Positions 1 to 9,365 of a DNA stretch of 64,000 nt are shown piece by piece; the stretch's first letter is position 1, and each line of letters begins with the position of its first letter. The translations under genes were made by a program, and so were the position numbers. Source of the DNA: an uncultured Clostridia bacterium (GTDB lineage: Bacteria; Bacillota; Clostridia; Christensenellales; UBA1242). The notes under the pieces are model-generated. The model had not been told where the DNA came from. It made no database searches and was given only the letters and a program-made list of their open reading frames with translations. Location of the stretch: NCBI GenBank assembly GCA_947624415.1, contig CANQKH010000004.1, positions 1 through 64,000 of the forward strand, read 5' to 3'.

Positions 1-1
1 G

Positions 2-77
2 TGGTCGGGGTGGAGGGTCTCGAACCCCCGACCTCATGGTCCCAAACCACGCGCTCTACCAACTGAGCCACACCCCG
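2..77 (-). tRNA. tRNA-Pro (anticodon UGG)
   Basis: Read on the minus strand, this folds as a complete 76-nt cloverleaf. The acceptor stem is CGGGGTG paired with CACCCCG, the D-arm GCTC...GAGC, the anticodon stem CGTGG/CCATG with loop TTTGGGA, and the T-arm contains GGTTCGAGACC. The anticodon in the loop is TGG, which reads proline codons. The 3' CCA is encoded. No neighbouring tRNA is visible because the window begins here. Confidence 0.95.
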
Positions 78-291
78 TCAGCACAAGTTTGCATTGCTAT
101 TTTAATATATTTTGTAAAATTTGTCAAGGGAAAAATATAACTTTTTTTATTTTTTTTTAATTTGAAGTAAATAATTCAAATATATTATATTTAGCATATC
201 TATTTTATGAAAAATATTTAAAATAATCTTTATTTTTTTTGTTATTTTTATATTTTTATTATATAATTAAATATAAATTTTGGAGTGAAAA

Positions 292-1023
292 ATGAAGAAA
301 AGTGTAATTGTAATTGGTGCGTCTGGTGGAATAGGTTCGGCTGTGTGTAGAGTTTTTGCAAAAGATGGATATAATATTATTGCAACTTATTTAAATAGCG
401 ATGTAGAAGAATTAGAAAGTTATTGTATTAAGTATACAACTTTTTTAAAATACAAGTTGAATATATGTGATGGTGAAGAAATAAAAATTTTTTTTGAAAA
501 GGTTTTTAAAGAAAATGCTTTTATTGAAAGTGTAATTAACTGTTCTGGTATTTCAATGTCCGAAAAAATGCTTATAGATGAAACAGATGAAAACATAGAT
601 AGAATTTTAAATGTTAATTTGAGGGGGACAATTTTTGTATGCCGTGAGGCCATGAAAAACTTTGTTAAATATAGACATGGCAGTATAATAAATATAGCAT
701 CTATTTACGGAATTTATGGTGGGAGTTGCGAAAGCGTATATTCAGCAACAAAAGGGGGGATTATCGCTTTGACAAAGTCATTGGCTTTGGAATGTGCAAG
801 TTTTAATGTTAGAGTAAATGCGATAGCACCAGGTTTTATATCTACAAATATGACAAAAGTATTTAATAATGATGAAAAAGAGGAGATTGCAAATGCAACA
901 CCTTTAAAAAGGTTAGGCGAGCCAGAAGATGTTGCAAATGTGGCAAAATTTCTTTCAAGTGAAAGTGCAAGTTTTATAACGGGAGAAATTATAGAGGTTG
1001 CTGGAGGTGCAATCAAATTTTAA
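292..1023 (+). CDS. SDR-family oxidoreductase, 3-oxoacyl-ACP reductase-like
   Basis: This is a 243-residue classical short-chain dehydrogenase/reductase using NAD(P)H. The Rossmann glycine motif GASGGIG lies at residues 9-15. The catalytic residues are visible as Asn109 (NVN), Ser137, Tyr150 and Lys154 (YSATK), with the usual 12 residues between Ser and Tyr. The C-terminus ends in a typical FITGEIIEVAGG segment. The closest well-known relatives are FabG-type enzymes, but it is not in a fatty-acid operon, so the substrate is uncertain. It stands alone, with an AT-rich 214-bp upstream region, a TGGAGTG ribosome site and a terminator behind it. Confidence 0.85.
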   Translation: MKKSVIVIGASGGIGSAVCRVFAKDGYNIIATYLNSDVEELESYCIKYTTFLKYKLNICDGEEIKIFFEKVFKENAFIESVINCSGISMSEKMLIDETDENIDRILNVNLRGTIFVCREAMKNFVKYRHGSIINIASIYGIYGGSCESVYSATKGGIIALTKSLALECASFNVRVNAIAPGFISTNMTKVFNNDEKEEIANATPLKRLGEPEDVANVAKFLSSESASFITGEIIEVAGGAIKF

Positions 1024-1037
1024 AATTAATCAAAATT

Positions 1038-1068
1038 AGAAGGGGCTTATTTAGTCCTTTCTTTTTTA
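1038..1068 (+). terminator. intrinsic terminator after the SDR gene
   Basis: AGAAGGGGCT pairs with AGTCCTTTCT (two G-U pairs) across a 5-nt loop and is followed by a run of T. It separates the SDR gene from the sporulation sigma operon. Confidence 0.75.
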
Positions 1069-1146
1069 TTTGCTAAATTTCGTGTATAAGTCTTATTTTT
1101 TGCAAGTTTATTTATGCTAGAATTTTTTTGTGCAAAGGAGGGGAAA

Positions 1147-1455
1147 ATGCATATAAAAAGCAGAGTATATAATGGCACACTTTATGTAGTTCTTTGTGGA
1201 GAGTTAGATGAAAATTCGGCAAGCAATGCAAGAAATACGCTAGATGATATATTTGATGCAAGCAATTTTAAACAAATAATTATTGATTTATCCGAACTGG
1301 AATTTATGGATAGCACGGGAATAGGTGTATTAATTGGAAGGTATAAAAAAATGAAAATAAAAAGAATTCCAATATATATTTGCAATCCATCAAGACAAGC
1401 TGAAAAAATATTTAAAATGACAGGGCTTTATGACATAATGCCCAAAATAGTTTAA
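1147..1455 (+). CDS. spoIIAA: Anti-sigma F factor antagonist SpoIIAA
   Basis: This STAS-domain protein of 102 residues frees sigma F by binding the anti-sigma factor SpoIIAB in the forespore. The phosphorylatable serine sits in the conserved DSTGIG motif (Ser56). I start it at the ATG at 1147 because AAAGGAGGGG lies directly in front; the ORF-track start at 1114 adds residues unlike the family and has no ribosome site. It is the first gene of a tight spoIIAA-spoIIAB-sigF operon, the standard order in Bacilli and Clostridia. In the family, SpoIIAB phosphorylates the serine and SpoIIE dephosphorylates it; spoIIE is not in this window. Confidence 0.95.
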   Translation: MHIKSRVYNGTLYVVLCGELDENSASNARNTLDDIFDASNFKQIIIDLSELEFMDSTGIGVLIGRYKKMKIKRIPIYICNPSRQAEKIFKMTGLYDIMPKIV

Positions 1456-1465
1456 AGGAGATAAA

Positions 1466-1915
1466 ATGGTTAAATCAAATTTTATGGAAGTTAATTTCAA
1501 AGCACTTTCTATTAATGAAGGCTTTGCAAGATTATGTGTTGCAGGTTTTTGTCTTCAATTAAATCCTTCTATTGATGAAATTGGGGATATAAAAACAGCA
1601 GTTTCAGAAGCTGTTACAAATTGCGTAGTTCATGCGTATCCAAGGCAAAATGGTATTATAACTCTACGATGTGAAATTGAAGGAGATAGCATAAAAATTA
1701 TTATAAAAGATAGTGGCATAGGTATAAAGGATATTGCTAAGGCGAGAGAGCCGTTTTTTACAACAAAGCCTAATGAGGAACGTAGTGGAATGGGTTTTTC
1801 TGTGATGGAAAGTTTTATGGATAGGGTTGAAGTTGAAAAAAATGAGCAAGGAGGAACAACGGTAACCATGTTTAAACAGATAAGTAATGATGCATTACAG
1901 GTGGGGAATGCTTAG
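1466..1915 (+). CDS. spoIIAB: Anti-sigma F factor / serine kinase SpoIIAB
   Basis: This 149-residue GHKL-fold protein kinase binds and holds sigma F and phosphorylates SpoIIAA. The Bergerat ATP-site motifs are visible: the N-box around EAVTNCVVHAYP, the G1 box KDSGIGIKD and the G2 region RSGMGFSVMESF. It starts 10 nt after spoIIAA with a good AAAGGAG site and overlaps the start of sigF by 8 nt, so translation is probably coupled. Length and order match the family. Confidence 0.96.
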   Translation: MVKSNFMEVNFKALSINEGFARLCVAGFCLQLNPSIDEIGDIKTAVSEAVTNCVVHAYPRQNGIITLRCEIEGDSIKIIIKDSGIGIKDIAKAREPFFTTKPNEERSGMGFSVMESFMDRVEVEKNEQGGTTVTMFKQISNDALQVGNA

Positions 1916-2633
1916 CAATGAACAAATTTTGCAGTTGGTCGAAAAAGCTCAACAAGGGGACCAAGACGCGAAATCGGTGCTTATAGAAGAAAATTCGCCA
2001 CTTATAAAGAGCGTTATCAAACGTTTTAGAGATAAAGGTGTTGAGTATGATGACTTATTTCAACTTGGGTGTATGGGGTTCTTAAAAGCTATAAAAAATT
2101 TTAATCCTCAATTTGGGGTAAAGTTTTCAACTTATGTAGTTCCTATGGTTATTGGCGAAATCAAAAGGTTTATGAGGGATGACGGCTCAATTAAAGTTTC
2201 AAGAGCATTAAAAACATTAAATCTTCAAATAAATAAATTTGTAGAAAAATATAGTCATGAAAATGAAAAAAGTCCATCAATTGAAGAAATTGCTAAGCAT
2301 TTTAATGTTGATGAACAAGACGTTGTGATGGCAATGGATTCAGCTAAAATGCCATTATCACTTTATACTCCTATTGAAGATGATTCAGAATCTTTAAATC
2401 TAATAGATAGATTAGAATCTCAGGATGATATAAATGGCAAAATGATTGATAATATTGCACTAACAGAACTTGTAAAGAGATTGGAAGAGAGAGATAGAAA
2501 AATAATCTTACTTAGGTATTATTTCGATAAAACACAAAGTGAAATTGCAAAGGAATTAAAAATTTCCCAAGTTCAAGTGTCAAGATTGGAAAATAAAATT
2601 CTTAATAATTTAAAAAATAAATTGACATCATAA
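1908..2633 (+). CDS. sigF: Forespore RNA polymerase sigma factor SigF
   Basis: This sigma-70 family factor (241 residues) is the first compartment-specific sigma of the forespore. Region 2 is visible as DDLFQLGCMGFLKAIKNF followed by KFSTYVVPMVIGEIKRFM. Region 3 (SPSIEEIAKHFNVDEQDV) and the region 4 helix-turn-helix (KTQSEIAKELKISQVQVSRLE) follow. I prefer the ATG at 1908 to the track start at 1887 because AGGTGGGG lies just before it and MLSNEQIL resembles family N-termini. It overlaps spoIIAB by 8 nt. SigF, rather than the related SigG, is supported by the operon. Confidence 0.94.
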   Translation: MLSNEQILQLVEKAQQGDQDAKSVLIEENSPLIKSVIKRFRDKGVEYDDLFQLGCMGFLKAIKNFNPQFGVKFSTYVVPMVIGEIKRFMRDDGSIKVSRALKTLNLQINKFVEKYSHENEKSPSIEEIAKHFNVDEQDVVMAMDSAKMPLSLYTPIEDDSESLNLIDRLESQDDINGKMIDNIALTELVKRLEERDRKIILLRYYFDKTQSEIAKELKISQVQVSRLENKILNNLKNKLTS

Positions 2634-2661
2634 AAACATAGCATTGTTGTGCTATGTTTTT
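2632..2661. terminator. bidirectional terminator between sigF and the lipoprotein gene
   Basis: A 12-bp perfect stem (AAAAACATAGCA / TGCTATGTTTTT) with a 6-nt loop has T-runs on both strands. It lies between the converging sigF and lipoprotein genes and overlaps both stop-codon regions. Confidence 0.85.
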
Positions 2662-3683
2662 TGAATACATTCCGGGCATTCTTCTTTAACAGGAGAATTA
2701 TTTTTAAATCGTTCATCATTTGCAATCCTTTCATTTGTATTGTTTAGTGGCATGATACCAGTTTCATTATAGTTATTAAAATTATTATAATAATAAGGGT
2801 TGTATCTATATGTGTCAATGTTTTTATTATAAGGGTAGAAAGTGTCTGTATTTCTGTTTGGGTTGAATCTATTATATCCATAATATCTATACCCATATCG
2901 ATTATAACCTTGATTTCCAAATGGTTTATAGCCATTATAATAATATTCAGGATTATTTTCTATAACAGGATTATTTGTGGATAAATTTTTTTCATCTATG
3001 TTATCTAGTGCAGAATTATTAAAACTATCTATATTTTTTTTATAAGTTTTATTATTTTCATCAGATTGCTGTGGTGTAAAGTCGGAATTGGTATTATTAT
3101 CTATTGATAAATCTTCATTAATTATACCTTTTGCGAATTGTAAATTATCATAAATATTGCATAGATAAGTATATCTTTCATTCATACTATTGTTTAACAT
3201 AATATAGGCTCTTTCGGCGTTTTGCACATCTATTTTTCCAATGACTAAATTGCGTTTAATGGTGTCTACTGATAATCTTACATCTTCTTTAGTTTCATTT
3301 AATAAATTAGAATATTTTTCCAAATTTTTATTTAATTGTTTTAAAATTTCCTTTTTATTTTTAGATAATTTTATTTTTTCGCTTGGAATGTTTTTAATAT
3401 ATGCACTTACAGAGAGGATTTGCTGTCTTATATTTTCTTCTCTCATCATATTTTCATATGAATTGGCTCTATGAAGTTGTATTGGATTTTTAAAGTCAAC
3501 CACTTCGTAATTTGTTGCAGGACTTATTTCATAAATTTCACTTGAACTTGTGTTTCTTATGACAGCCTCTGTATTTTCAAGATGTTTATTAAAATTAATT
3601 AAAGCTTTGTTATCATTTTTAGTACACCCAAACATAGAGATTGTTGACAATATAATCAAAAGAATTAATAACCCTTTTTTCAT
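2652..3683 (-). CDS. Putative lipoprotein with Tyr/Asn-rich C-terminal half
   Basis: I do not recognise the family. The protein (343 residues from the ATG at 3683, which has a GGAGG site) begins with a short basic N-terminus, a hydrophobic stretch and a lipobox-like MFGC with Cys20, so it is probably a membrane-anchored lipoprotein. Residues from about 60 to 180 look alpha-helical with charged and Leu/Ile periodicity. From about residue 225 the chain is low-complexity, rich in Tyr, Asn, Arg and Pro, and ends with a CPEC pair. It lies between the forespore sigma operon and spoVA but on the opposite strand. A spore-envelope role is only an inference from this context and composition. Confidence 0.6.
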   Translation of the reverse strand: MKKGLLILLIILSTISMFGCTKNDNKALINFNKHLENTEAVIRNTSSSEIYEISPATNYEVVDFKNPIQLHRANSYENMMREENIRQQILSVSAYIKNIPSEKIKLSKNKKEILKQLNKNLEKYSNLLNETKEDVRLSVDTIKRNLVIGKIDVQNAERAYIMLNNSMNERYTYLCNIYDNLQFAKGIINEDLSIDNNTNSDFTPQQSDENNKTYKKNIDSFNNSALDNIDEKNLSTNNPVIENNPEYYYNGYKPFGNQGYNRYGYRYYGYNRFNPNRNTDTFYPYNKNIDTYRYNPYYYNNFNNYNETGIMPLNNTNERIANDERFKNNSPVKEECPECIQKT

Positions 3684-3785
3684 AATTTTCCTCCATGTAT
3701 TTATTTTGCACAAAACAATGTGTATTATTCAAAATTAATGTATAAAAATATGTATTAACGTTAATAAACATAAAGGAGTGAAAAT

Positions 3786-4232
3786 ATGGATGAGAAAAAA
3801 AGAAATGAAGCCTATAATAATTATGTAAAAGCAAAAATTCCAAAGACAAGACCTTGGCCTAGTTTATTTAATTCTTTTCTTGTTGGTGGAATAATTTGCA
3901 CTATAGGGCAGGGAATTAACGATTTAATTATGCTTTGGTTTCCAAACCTTGCAGAGCAAACGGCATGGGGATACACATTGGTAATCCTTGTATTTATTGC
4001 TTCATTTTTGACTGGTATAGGTGTATATGATAAAATTGGCAAATTTGCTGGCGGAGGGTCAATAGTTCCAATAACTGGGTTTTCAAATTCTATTACTTCA
4101 CCTGCGATAGAATTTAAACATGAAGGAATTATTTATGGTATATGCGTGAAAATGTTTACCATAGCAGGACCTGTTATTGTGGCTGGTATTGTTTCAAGCA
4201 TTATCGTAGGATTAATATATTTGTTTATTTAA
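3786..4232 (+). CDS. spoVAC: Stage V sporulation protein AC
   Basis: SpoVAC is a small integral membrane protein (148 residues) of the inner spore membrane channel that takes up and releases dipicolinic acid; in Bacillus it behaves as a mechanosensitive channel. The sequence shows the family N-terminus with TRPWPSLFNSFLVGG, the IGQG segment, the GAGG-like GGGSIVPITGFSNS motif and four to five hydrophobic helices. It has an AAAGGAG site and is followed within 10 nt by spoVAD. Expression under forespore sigma factors is expected, but I could not pick out a convincing promoter. Confidence 0.95.
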   Translation: MDEKKRNEAYNNYVKAKIPKTRPWPSLFNSFLVGGIICTIGQGINDLIMLWFPNLAEQTAWGYTLVILVFIASFLTGIGVYDKIGKFAGGGSIVPITGFSNSITSPAIEFKHEGIIYGICVKMFTIAGPVIVAGIVSSIIVGLIYLFI

Positions 4233-4242
4233 AGAGGAAAAT

Positions 4243-5328
4243 ATGAGTTATAATCAAACAATTGTTTTTAAAAATAAGCCTGTAATTATAGGAAGTTATT
4301 CGATAGTGGGACCAAAGGAAGGAAAAGGAAATTTTGGTCCATATTTTAATTATGTTATGAAAGATGATAGTTTTGGTGAGGATTCCTATGAAAAAGCCGA
4401 GAAAAAAATGCTTGAAAGTGCTATCGTTGGGGCAATTGAAGACGCAAAAATAAAACCTAAAGACATACAAATAATTTTAGCGGGAGATTTATTAAATCAA
4501 ATAATTTCATCTTCTTATGCAGCAAGAAATTTTGATGTTGCCTTTCTTGGACTATTCGGTGCGTGCTCTACTATGGCTGAGAGTTTGGCAATAGGTGCAA
4601 CATTTATTGATTCATCTCATTTTGATAAACTTGTTTGTGCGACAGGATCTCATTTTTCATCTGCGGAAAGACAATTTAGATTTCCGCTCGAACTTGGTAA
4701 TCAACGTCCACCAGCATCGCAATGGACTGTAACTGGGGCGGGAGCAACAGTGTTATCAAAAACAGGAAAAGGCCCTAAAATAACAATGGCAACTTTTGGA
4801 AAGGTTATTGATTATGGCGTAAACGACGTAAATGATATGGGGGCAGCCATGGCACCTTCGGCAATGAATACAATGCTTGCCCATTTCAAAGATACAGGAA
4901 GGACTCCAGATGATTATGATTTAATTGTTACAGGAGATTTAGGGAAATTGGGAAGTGAAATACTTGTTGATTTAATGGAATATAATGGTATAAAGTTAGG
5001 ATTGAACTATAATGATTGTGGGCAGATGTATTTTACCAGAAATCAAAATACACTTTCTGGAGGAAGCGGATGTGGTTGCAGTGCAACTGTATTTAATTCT
5101 TTTATAATAGATAAATTAAGAAAGGGAGAATTGAAGAGAGTTTTATTTATGCCTACAGGTGCATTAATGTCAACCACAGCCTCTCAACAAGGAGAAACCA
5201 TACCAGGAGTATGTCATGCTATTGTTATAGAAAGTGATATTGAAGAAAATAAAAAGATAGACCAGAATAAAAAAAGAAGGGTAACCACAACAAGAAAGGT
5301 AAGTTATGGCAAAAAAAAGGAGGCTTAA
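4243..5328 (+). CDS. spoVAD: Stage V sporulation protein AD
   Basis: This 361-residue protein has the thiolase-like fold of SpoVAD, which binds dipicolinic acid on the spore inner membrane during uptake. Recognisable family segments are FKNKPVIIGSYSIVGPKEG near the N-terminus, GLFGACSTMAESLAIG around residues 104-119, and SGGSGCGCSA near residue 276. The C-terminal 25 residues are Lys/Arg-rich (KKIDQNKKRRVTTTRK) and look like an added basic tail. It is the middle gene of spoVAC-spoVAD-spoVAE. Confidence 0.95.
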   Translation: MSYNQTIVFKNKPVIIGSYSIVGPKEGKGNFGPYFNYVMKDDSFGEDSYEKAEKKMLESAIVGAIEDAKIKPKDIQIILAGDLLNQIISSSYAARNFDVAFLGLFGACSTMAESLAIGATFIDSSHFDKLVCATGSHFSSAERQFRFPLELGNQRPPASQWTVTGAGATVLSKTGKGPKITMATFGKVIDYGVNDVNDMGAAMAPSAMNTMLAHFKDTGRTPDDYDLIVTGDLGKLGSEILVDLMEYNGIKLGLNYNDCGQMYFTRNQNTLSGGSGCGCSATVFNSFIIDKLRKGELKRVLFMPTGALMSTTASQQGETIPGVCHAIVIESDIEENKKIDQNKKRRVTTTRKVSYGKKKEA

Positions 5329-5331
5329 TTT

Positions 5332-5688
5332 ATGTATTATTTATGGGTATTTCTTATAGGTGGACTTGTATGTATGCTAGGGCAGGTGTTGATAATTTAC
5401 ACAAATATTACTTCGGCTAGAATTTTAGTTACATTTGTTTTGATAGGTGTTGTACTTGAGGCTTTTGGTATTTTTGATCCTATATCAGAGTTTGCCAAGG
5501 CGGGAATTAATGTTCCAATTATAGGTTTTGGAGCTTCATTAGCAAAGGGGGCAATTGGTGCTGTGAAAGCACGAGGAATTGTCGGAGCGTTTACTGGAGG
5601 ATTGGAAGCGACTGCTGGAGGTATTGCGGCGGCGGTTTTATTTGCATTTATTTTTGCTCTTATTTTTAAATCAAAAACAAAAAGTTAA
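5332..5688 (+). CDS. spoVAE: Stage V sporulation protein AE (SpoVAEb type)
   Basis: This 118-residue membrane protein is the third component of the minimal clostridial spoVAC-D-E set for dipicolinate transport. It shows the WVFLIGGLVCMLGQ N-terminal helix, the AKAGINVPIIGFGASLAKGA loop that parallels the SpoVAC motif, and a C-terminal membrane helix. It begins 3 nt after spoVAD and ends in a clear terminator. Other spoVA genes (A, B, F) are absent here, as in many Clostridia. Confidence 0.94.
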   Translation: MYYLWVFLIGGLVCMLGQVLIIYTNITSARILVTFVLIGVVLEAFGIFDPISEFAKAGINVPIIGFGASLAKGAIGAVKARGIVGAFTGGLEATAGGIAAAVLFAFIFALIFKSKTKS

Positions 5689-5716
5689 AGAATGTGGAAA
5701 GGCACATTCTTTTTTA
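5688..5716 (+). terminator. terminator of the spoVA operon
   Basis: AAGAATGTG and CACATTCTT form a 9-bp stem with a short loop, followed by TTTTT. It falls inside the ORF-track start of the next reading frame, which argues that the real start of that gene is further downstream. Confidence 0.85.
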
Positions 5717-5754
5717 TAGTAAAACTTTATTTTTTAAAAGCATATAAGTATATT

Positions 5755-6417
5755 ATGCAAGTTGCAACCACAAAAACAATTAAAAAGCACAAGCCTTTAA
5801 AACATAAATTTAGAATTGTTTTATTCTTTTTGCTTGTAATATTGATTTTAGCATTTATATATTACATAAAAATAGTATGTCCAGTAGTGGCAAGGTTGAG
5901 CGAAGAAAAAGTTAGAGCGGTTGCGACAAATTCAATAAGTGAAGTTGTTGGAGATGTTTTATCAAAAGGAAATATAACTTACAGTGATTTAGTTGAAATA
6001 AAGTATTCTAGCAATAATAAAGTAGAATTAATAGAAATTGATTCTGTAAAAACAAATCTTCTCATTAGAGAAATAACTAAAGGAGTTCAGTCCAAATTTG
6101 ATAATTTGGGTGATGAAAAGATTGGAGTAGCGCTAGGAACATTTTCTGGCATTCCTTTTTTATATGGTGTTGGGCCCAATATATCTTTACAACTAGTTCC
6201 AGTCGGCACTGTTACGACGAAATTCATATCTAATTTTAAGTCTTCAGGCATAAATCAAACTCTTCATCAACTTTATTTTTCTATAAATGCAAACATTGGA
6301 TTAGTTATGCCAACCAAAACCCAAAACTTTAATACACAACTTGAAATAATCATTTGTGAAAGTGTAATAATTGGGAGTATTCCAAGCGTATATCTACAAG
6401 ATAGAGTGTTTGAATAG
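5755..6417 (+). CDS. yunB: Sporulation protein YunB
   Basis: This matches the YunB family, a mother-cell sporulation protein of unclear biochemical role that is required for full sporulation in Bacillus. The 220-residue chain has a basic N-terminus, one membrane anchor (about residues 23-43), then the family segments ALGTFSGIPFLYGVGPNI and a GINQT motif that characterise the conserved soluble domain. I start it at 5755 because the track start (5692) lies inside the spoVA terminator. No Shine-Dalgarno is present; TATAAG ends 6 nt before the ATG, compatible with a leaderless message. Confidence 0.85.
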   Translation: MQVATTKTIKKHKPLKHKFRIVLFFLLVILILAFIYYIKIVCPVVARLSEEKVRAVATNSISEVVGDVLSKGNITYSDLVEIKYSSNNKVELIEIDSVKTNLLIREITKGVQSKFDNLGDEKIGVALGTFSGIPFLYGVGPNISLQLVPVGTVTTKFISNFKSSGINQTLHQLYFSINANIGLVMPTKTQNFNTQLEIIICESVIIGSIPSVYLQDRVFE

Positions 6418-6536
6418 TTATTTTACATATTTTGTAATAAAAAAGTAATTATTGAATAAATATAAAAATTTTTTAAAATAAAAAAAGGAATTTAGAGATT
6501 TATGTAGTATAAATAAAGTAAAAGGATAGTTTTGGG

Positions 6537-8312
6537 GTGCTAAATAAGGGATATCCAGCAGATTGGTTGGCGGAATTAAAACAGAGAAATAATATTGTTT
6601 CAGTTGTAGGAAAATATATTCATCTAGACAAAAAAGGTAGTAAGTATTGGGCGTGTTGTCCTTTTCATAATGAAAAAACGCCCTCATTTACTGTGAGCGA
6701 GGATGATGGTTTTTTTTATTGCTTTGGATGTAAGGAAAGTGGAGATGTTATTTCCTTTGTGCAAAAATACGAATCCTGCGATTTTCCTCAAGCAGTAGAG
6801 ATATTGGCAAAACAAGCCAATATGGAAATACCAGAATTTAGGGGCGAAAAGGAAGTTGTAGAGAAAAAACAAAAAAGAGAACGTATTTTGGCACTTTTAG
6901 ATTTTGCATATAAGCATTATATGAAAAACCTTTATTTGCCTCAAGCAAAGCCTGCCCAGGACTATATAAAACAACGAGGATTTACAAGACGCGAACTAGA
7001 AGATTTTAAAATGGGATATTCATTAAATTGGAATGAATTGATAGAGGCATTGCGTAGACAGGGATTTACATATAGCGAAATGATGGACGCTGGTGTTGCA
7101 CAAACAAAAAATAATCATTATTATGATGTAATGGCTGAAAGATTGGTTTTCCCGATATTTAATTCTTTTGGGGAATGTGTGGGATTTAGTGCAAGAGTTT
7201 TGGGTAAAACCGATTACGCAAAATATAAAAATACGGCAGAAACATTACTTTTTCAAAAAGGAAAGGTTGTTTTTGGGATTAATTTGGTAAAAGCCTTAAA
7301 GCAAAAAGAAGGTTTAAAATCGGTTATAATAGTTGAAGGACAAATAGATGTGATTGCTATGCATAGAGCAGGGTTTAAAAATACAGTTGCTTGCATGGGG
7401 ACTGCATTAACAAAAGAAAATGCTAAAGAGATAAAAAAACTTTCTCCAAATGTAATATTGTGTTTTGATGGGGATGAAGCGGGCATAAAGGCAACAATAA
7501 GAAGCATTGATATTTTAAAAGAAGAAGGAGTTAATGCTCTCATAGTTTCATTGCCGGACAAGCATGACCCAGACGAAATAATAAAAGAAAAAGGTGTGCA
7601 ATATTTAGAAAGTTTAATTAACAATGCAATGCCAGTTACCGATTATTTATTATCGCTAGAGTTAAATAAATATAATCTAAACAAACCAGATGAAAAAGTG
7701 AAATATATAAAAGGTGCATTAGATGTAATATCGAAGTTAGATTCAAATAGTGCCGAAGAAACTTATTTAGAAAAAATCAAAGATATAGCATCTATACCTA
7801 TCGATGTTTTAAGAAGAGACTTAGCGAATTTAAAAAAAACAAAACCAAAAAATGTCGAAAATATCAATACAGATGTTTTAATTGCCCGAGAAAATGGGAA
7901 TATTAGGGCTATAAGATTTATTTTGAGTTCATTAATTTTTAGAAAGAACTTCGTAAATAAGTTTATTGATTATAAAAAACTTTTACCTAAGTATAAAGAC
8001 ATTATTGAATTAGCACAAAAAGATACGCCGATTTCCGCATATTATGATTATTTTGATGTAGATAATTATCCTGTGCTGAAAGACTGTTTAGGCATGGACT
8101 TCGCACGATATAAGGATAATGACAAGCAATACTTTGAAGAGTGCATTTGGCTTATTGTAAGTCAGGAGTTGGTTAAAGAACAAACTAAATTGACCGAGAA
8201 ATTTAAAGAATGTCAAGACAGGGAAGAACGAGTAAGAATTGTAACAAAATTAAACGCCTTGAATAAGGCTATTCGAGAGAAAAATATGGAGGAATTTTAT
8301 GTCAGAAATTAA
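6537..8312 (+). CDS. dnaG: DNA primase DnaG
   Basis: Replicative primase (591 residues) that lays RNA primers at the fork together with DnaB helicase. The zinc-binding module is intact (Cys41, His44, Cys62, Cys65 within CPFH...FYCFGC). The TOPRIM catalytic core shows [13 protein letters not shown] and CFDGDEAG. The C-terminal third is the divergent helicase-interaction domain. It uses a GTG start with AAGGAT about 9 nt upstream. The 3' end overlaps rpoD by 14 nt, giving the classic dnaG-rpoD macromolecular-synthesis operon without rpsU here. Confidence 0.97.
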   Translation: MLNKGYPADWLAELKQRNNIVSVVGKYIHLDKKGSKYWACCPFHNEKTPSFTVSEDDGFFYCFGCKESGDVISFVQKYESCDFPQAVEILAKQANMEIPEFRGEKEVVEKKQKRERILALLDFAYKHYMKNLYLPQAKPAQDYIKQRGFTRRELEDFKMGYSLNWNELIEALRRQGFTYSEMMDAGVAQTKNNHYYDVMAERLVFPIFNSFGECVGFSARVLGKTDYAKYKNTAETLLFQKGKVVFGINLVKALKQKEGLKSVIIVEGQIDVIAMHRAGFKNTVACMGTALTKENAKEIKKLSPNVILCFDGDEAGIKATIRSIDILKEEGVNALIVSLPDKHDPDEIIKEKGVQYLESLINNAMPVTDYLLSLELNKYNLNKPDEKVKYIKGALDVISKLDSNSAEETYLEKIKDIASIPIDVLRRDLANLKKTKPKNVENINTDVLIARENGNIRAIRFILSSLIFRKNFVNKFIDYKKLLPKYKDIIELAQKDTPISAYYDYFDVDNYPVLKDCLGMDFARYKDNDKQYFEECIWLIVSQELVKEQTKLTEKFKECQDREERVRIVTKLNALNKAIREKNMEEFYVRN

Positions 8313-9354
8313 TAAAGTAGATATAGAAATGAAAAGAATATTTGATATTGCTGCGAAGAAGGGTTCTATTAATGAGGAAGAGGTTTACTTTAAACTTCTT
8401 AAATATGACCTTTCTGCACAAGAAATACAAAAATTTATTAAAAGTATGGAAAGCCACTCTATTAAAATACTTAAAACAACAGAAAGCGATTTAGATACAG
8501 AAGATTTCAATTTTGATGGGTTTATGTCAGTTGACGATCCAGTAAAAATGTATTTAAAAGATATTGGGAAAGTCCCTTTATTGACAGCGGATGAAGAGGT
8601 GGATTTAGCAAAAAGAATATTAACTGGTGATCCAGAAGCGAAAGCGAGATTATGTCAAGCAAACTTAAGATTGGTTGTATCAATAGCAAAGAGATGGGCA
8701 AGCACAAATGCACTTTCCTTTCTAGATTTAATACAAGAAGGGAATATGGGACTTTTAAGAGCAGTGGAAAAATTTGATTATACAAAAGGATTTAGATTTT
8801 CAACATATGCTACGTGGTGGATTAAGCAAGCGATTACAAGAGCAATAGCAGATCAGTCAAGAACAATAAGATTACCAGTGCATATGGTTGAAACAATAAA
8901 CAGATATTCAAGAACAGTTCGACAATTAACCCAAGAATTATCGAGAGAACCAACTATAGAAGAAATAGCAGAGGCGATGGGAATAAGTGAACAAAAGGTT
9001 GTTGAAATAAAAAAGAGTGCCTTAGATCCTATTTCTCTAGAAACACCAATAGGTGAAGAGGAAGATAGTAAGATGAGCGACTTCATCGAAGATGAATCTG
9101 CTAAAAGCCCAATGGAAATTGCCACGCAAAAATTATTACACGAACAATTATTGGCTGTTATTGAAACACTTACCCCAAGAGAACAACAAGTTATCAGGGA
9201 GAGATATGGGTTGATTGACGGGAAGAGCAAAACTCTCGAAGAGGTTGGAAAGGAATTTAGCGTAACAAGGGAGAGAATAAGACAAATTGAAGCAAAAGCA
9301 TTAAGAAAGTTAAAAAATCCTAACAGAAGCAAAAAACTTGTGGATTTTAAATAA
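8299..9354 (+). CDS. rpoD: Primary RNA polymerase sigma factor RpoD (SigA)
   Basis: This is the housekeeping sigma-70 factor, 351 residues. Region 1.2 is at [21 protein letters not shown]. Region 2 includes [23 protein letters not shown] and the melting segment [20 protein letters not shown]. Region 3 follows at [17 protein letters not shown]. The region 4.2 helix-turn-helix is [20 protein letters not shown]. Its N-terminal region 1.1 is short, as in most Firmicutes. It starts inside dnaG behind GGAGG, so the two are co-translated. Confidence 0.97.
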   Translation: MSEINKVDIEMKRIFDIAAKKGSINEEEVYFKLLKYDLSAQEIQKFIKSMESHSIKILKTTESDLDTEDFNFDGFMSVDDPVKMYLKDIGKVPLLTADEEVDLAKRILTGDPEAKARLCQANLRLVVSIAKRWASTNALSFLDLIQEGNMGLLRAVEKFDYTKGFRFSTYATWWIKQAITRAIADQSRTIRLPVHMVETINRYSRTVRQLTQELSREPTIEEIAEAMGISEQKVVEIKKSALDPISLETPIGEEEDSKMSDFIEDESAKSPMEIATQKLLHEQLLAVIETLTPREQQVIRERYGLIDGKSKTLEEVGKEFSVTRERIRQIEAKALRKLKNPNRSKKLVDFK

Positions 9355-9365
9355 AAGGAGGGGAT

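Noticed and set aside
5692-5754. Upstream start for yunB (MWKGTFFF)
   Set aside because: It lies within the spoVA terminator hairpin and would add a second hydrophobic stretch not expected in YunB.
8853-9332. 159-aa minus-strand ORF inside rpoD
   Set aside because: Shadow frame of a strongly conserved gene; Ser/Leu-rich antisense composition.
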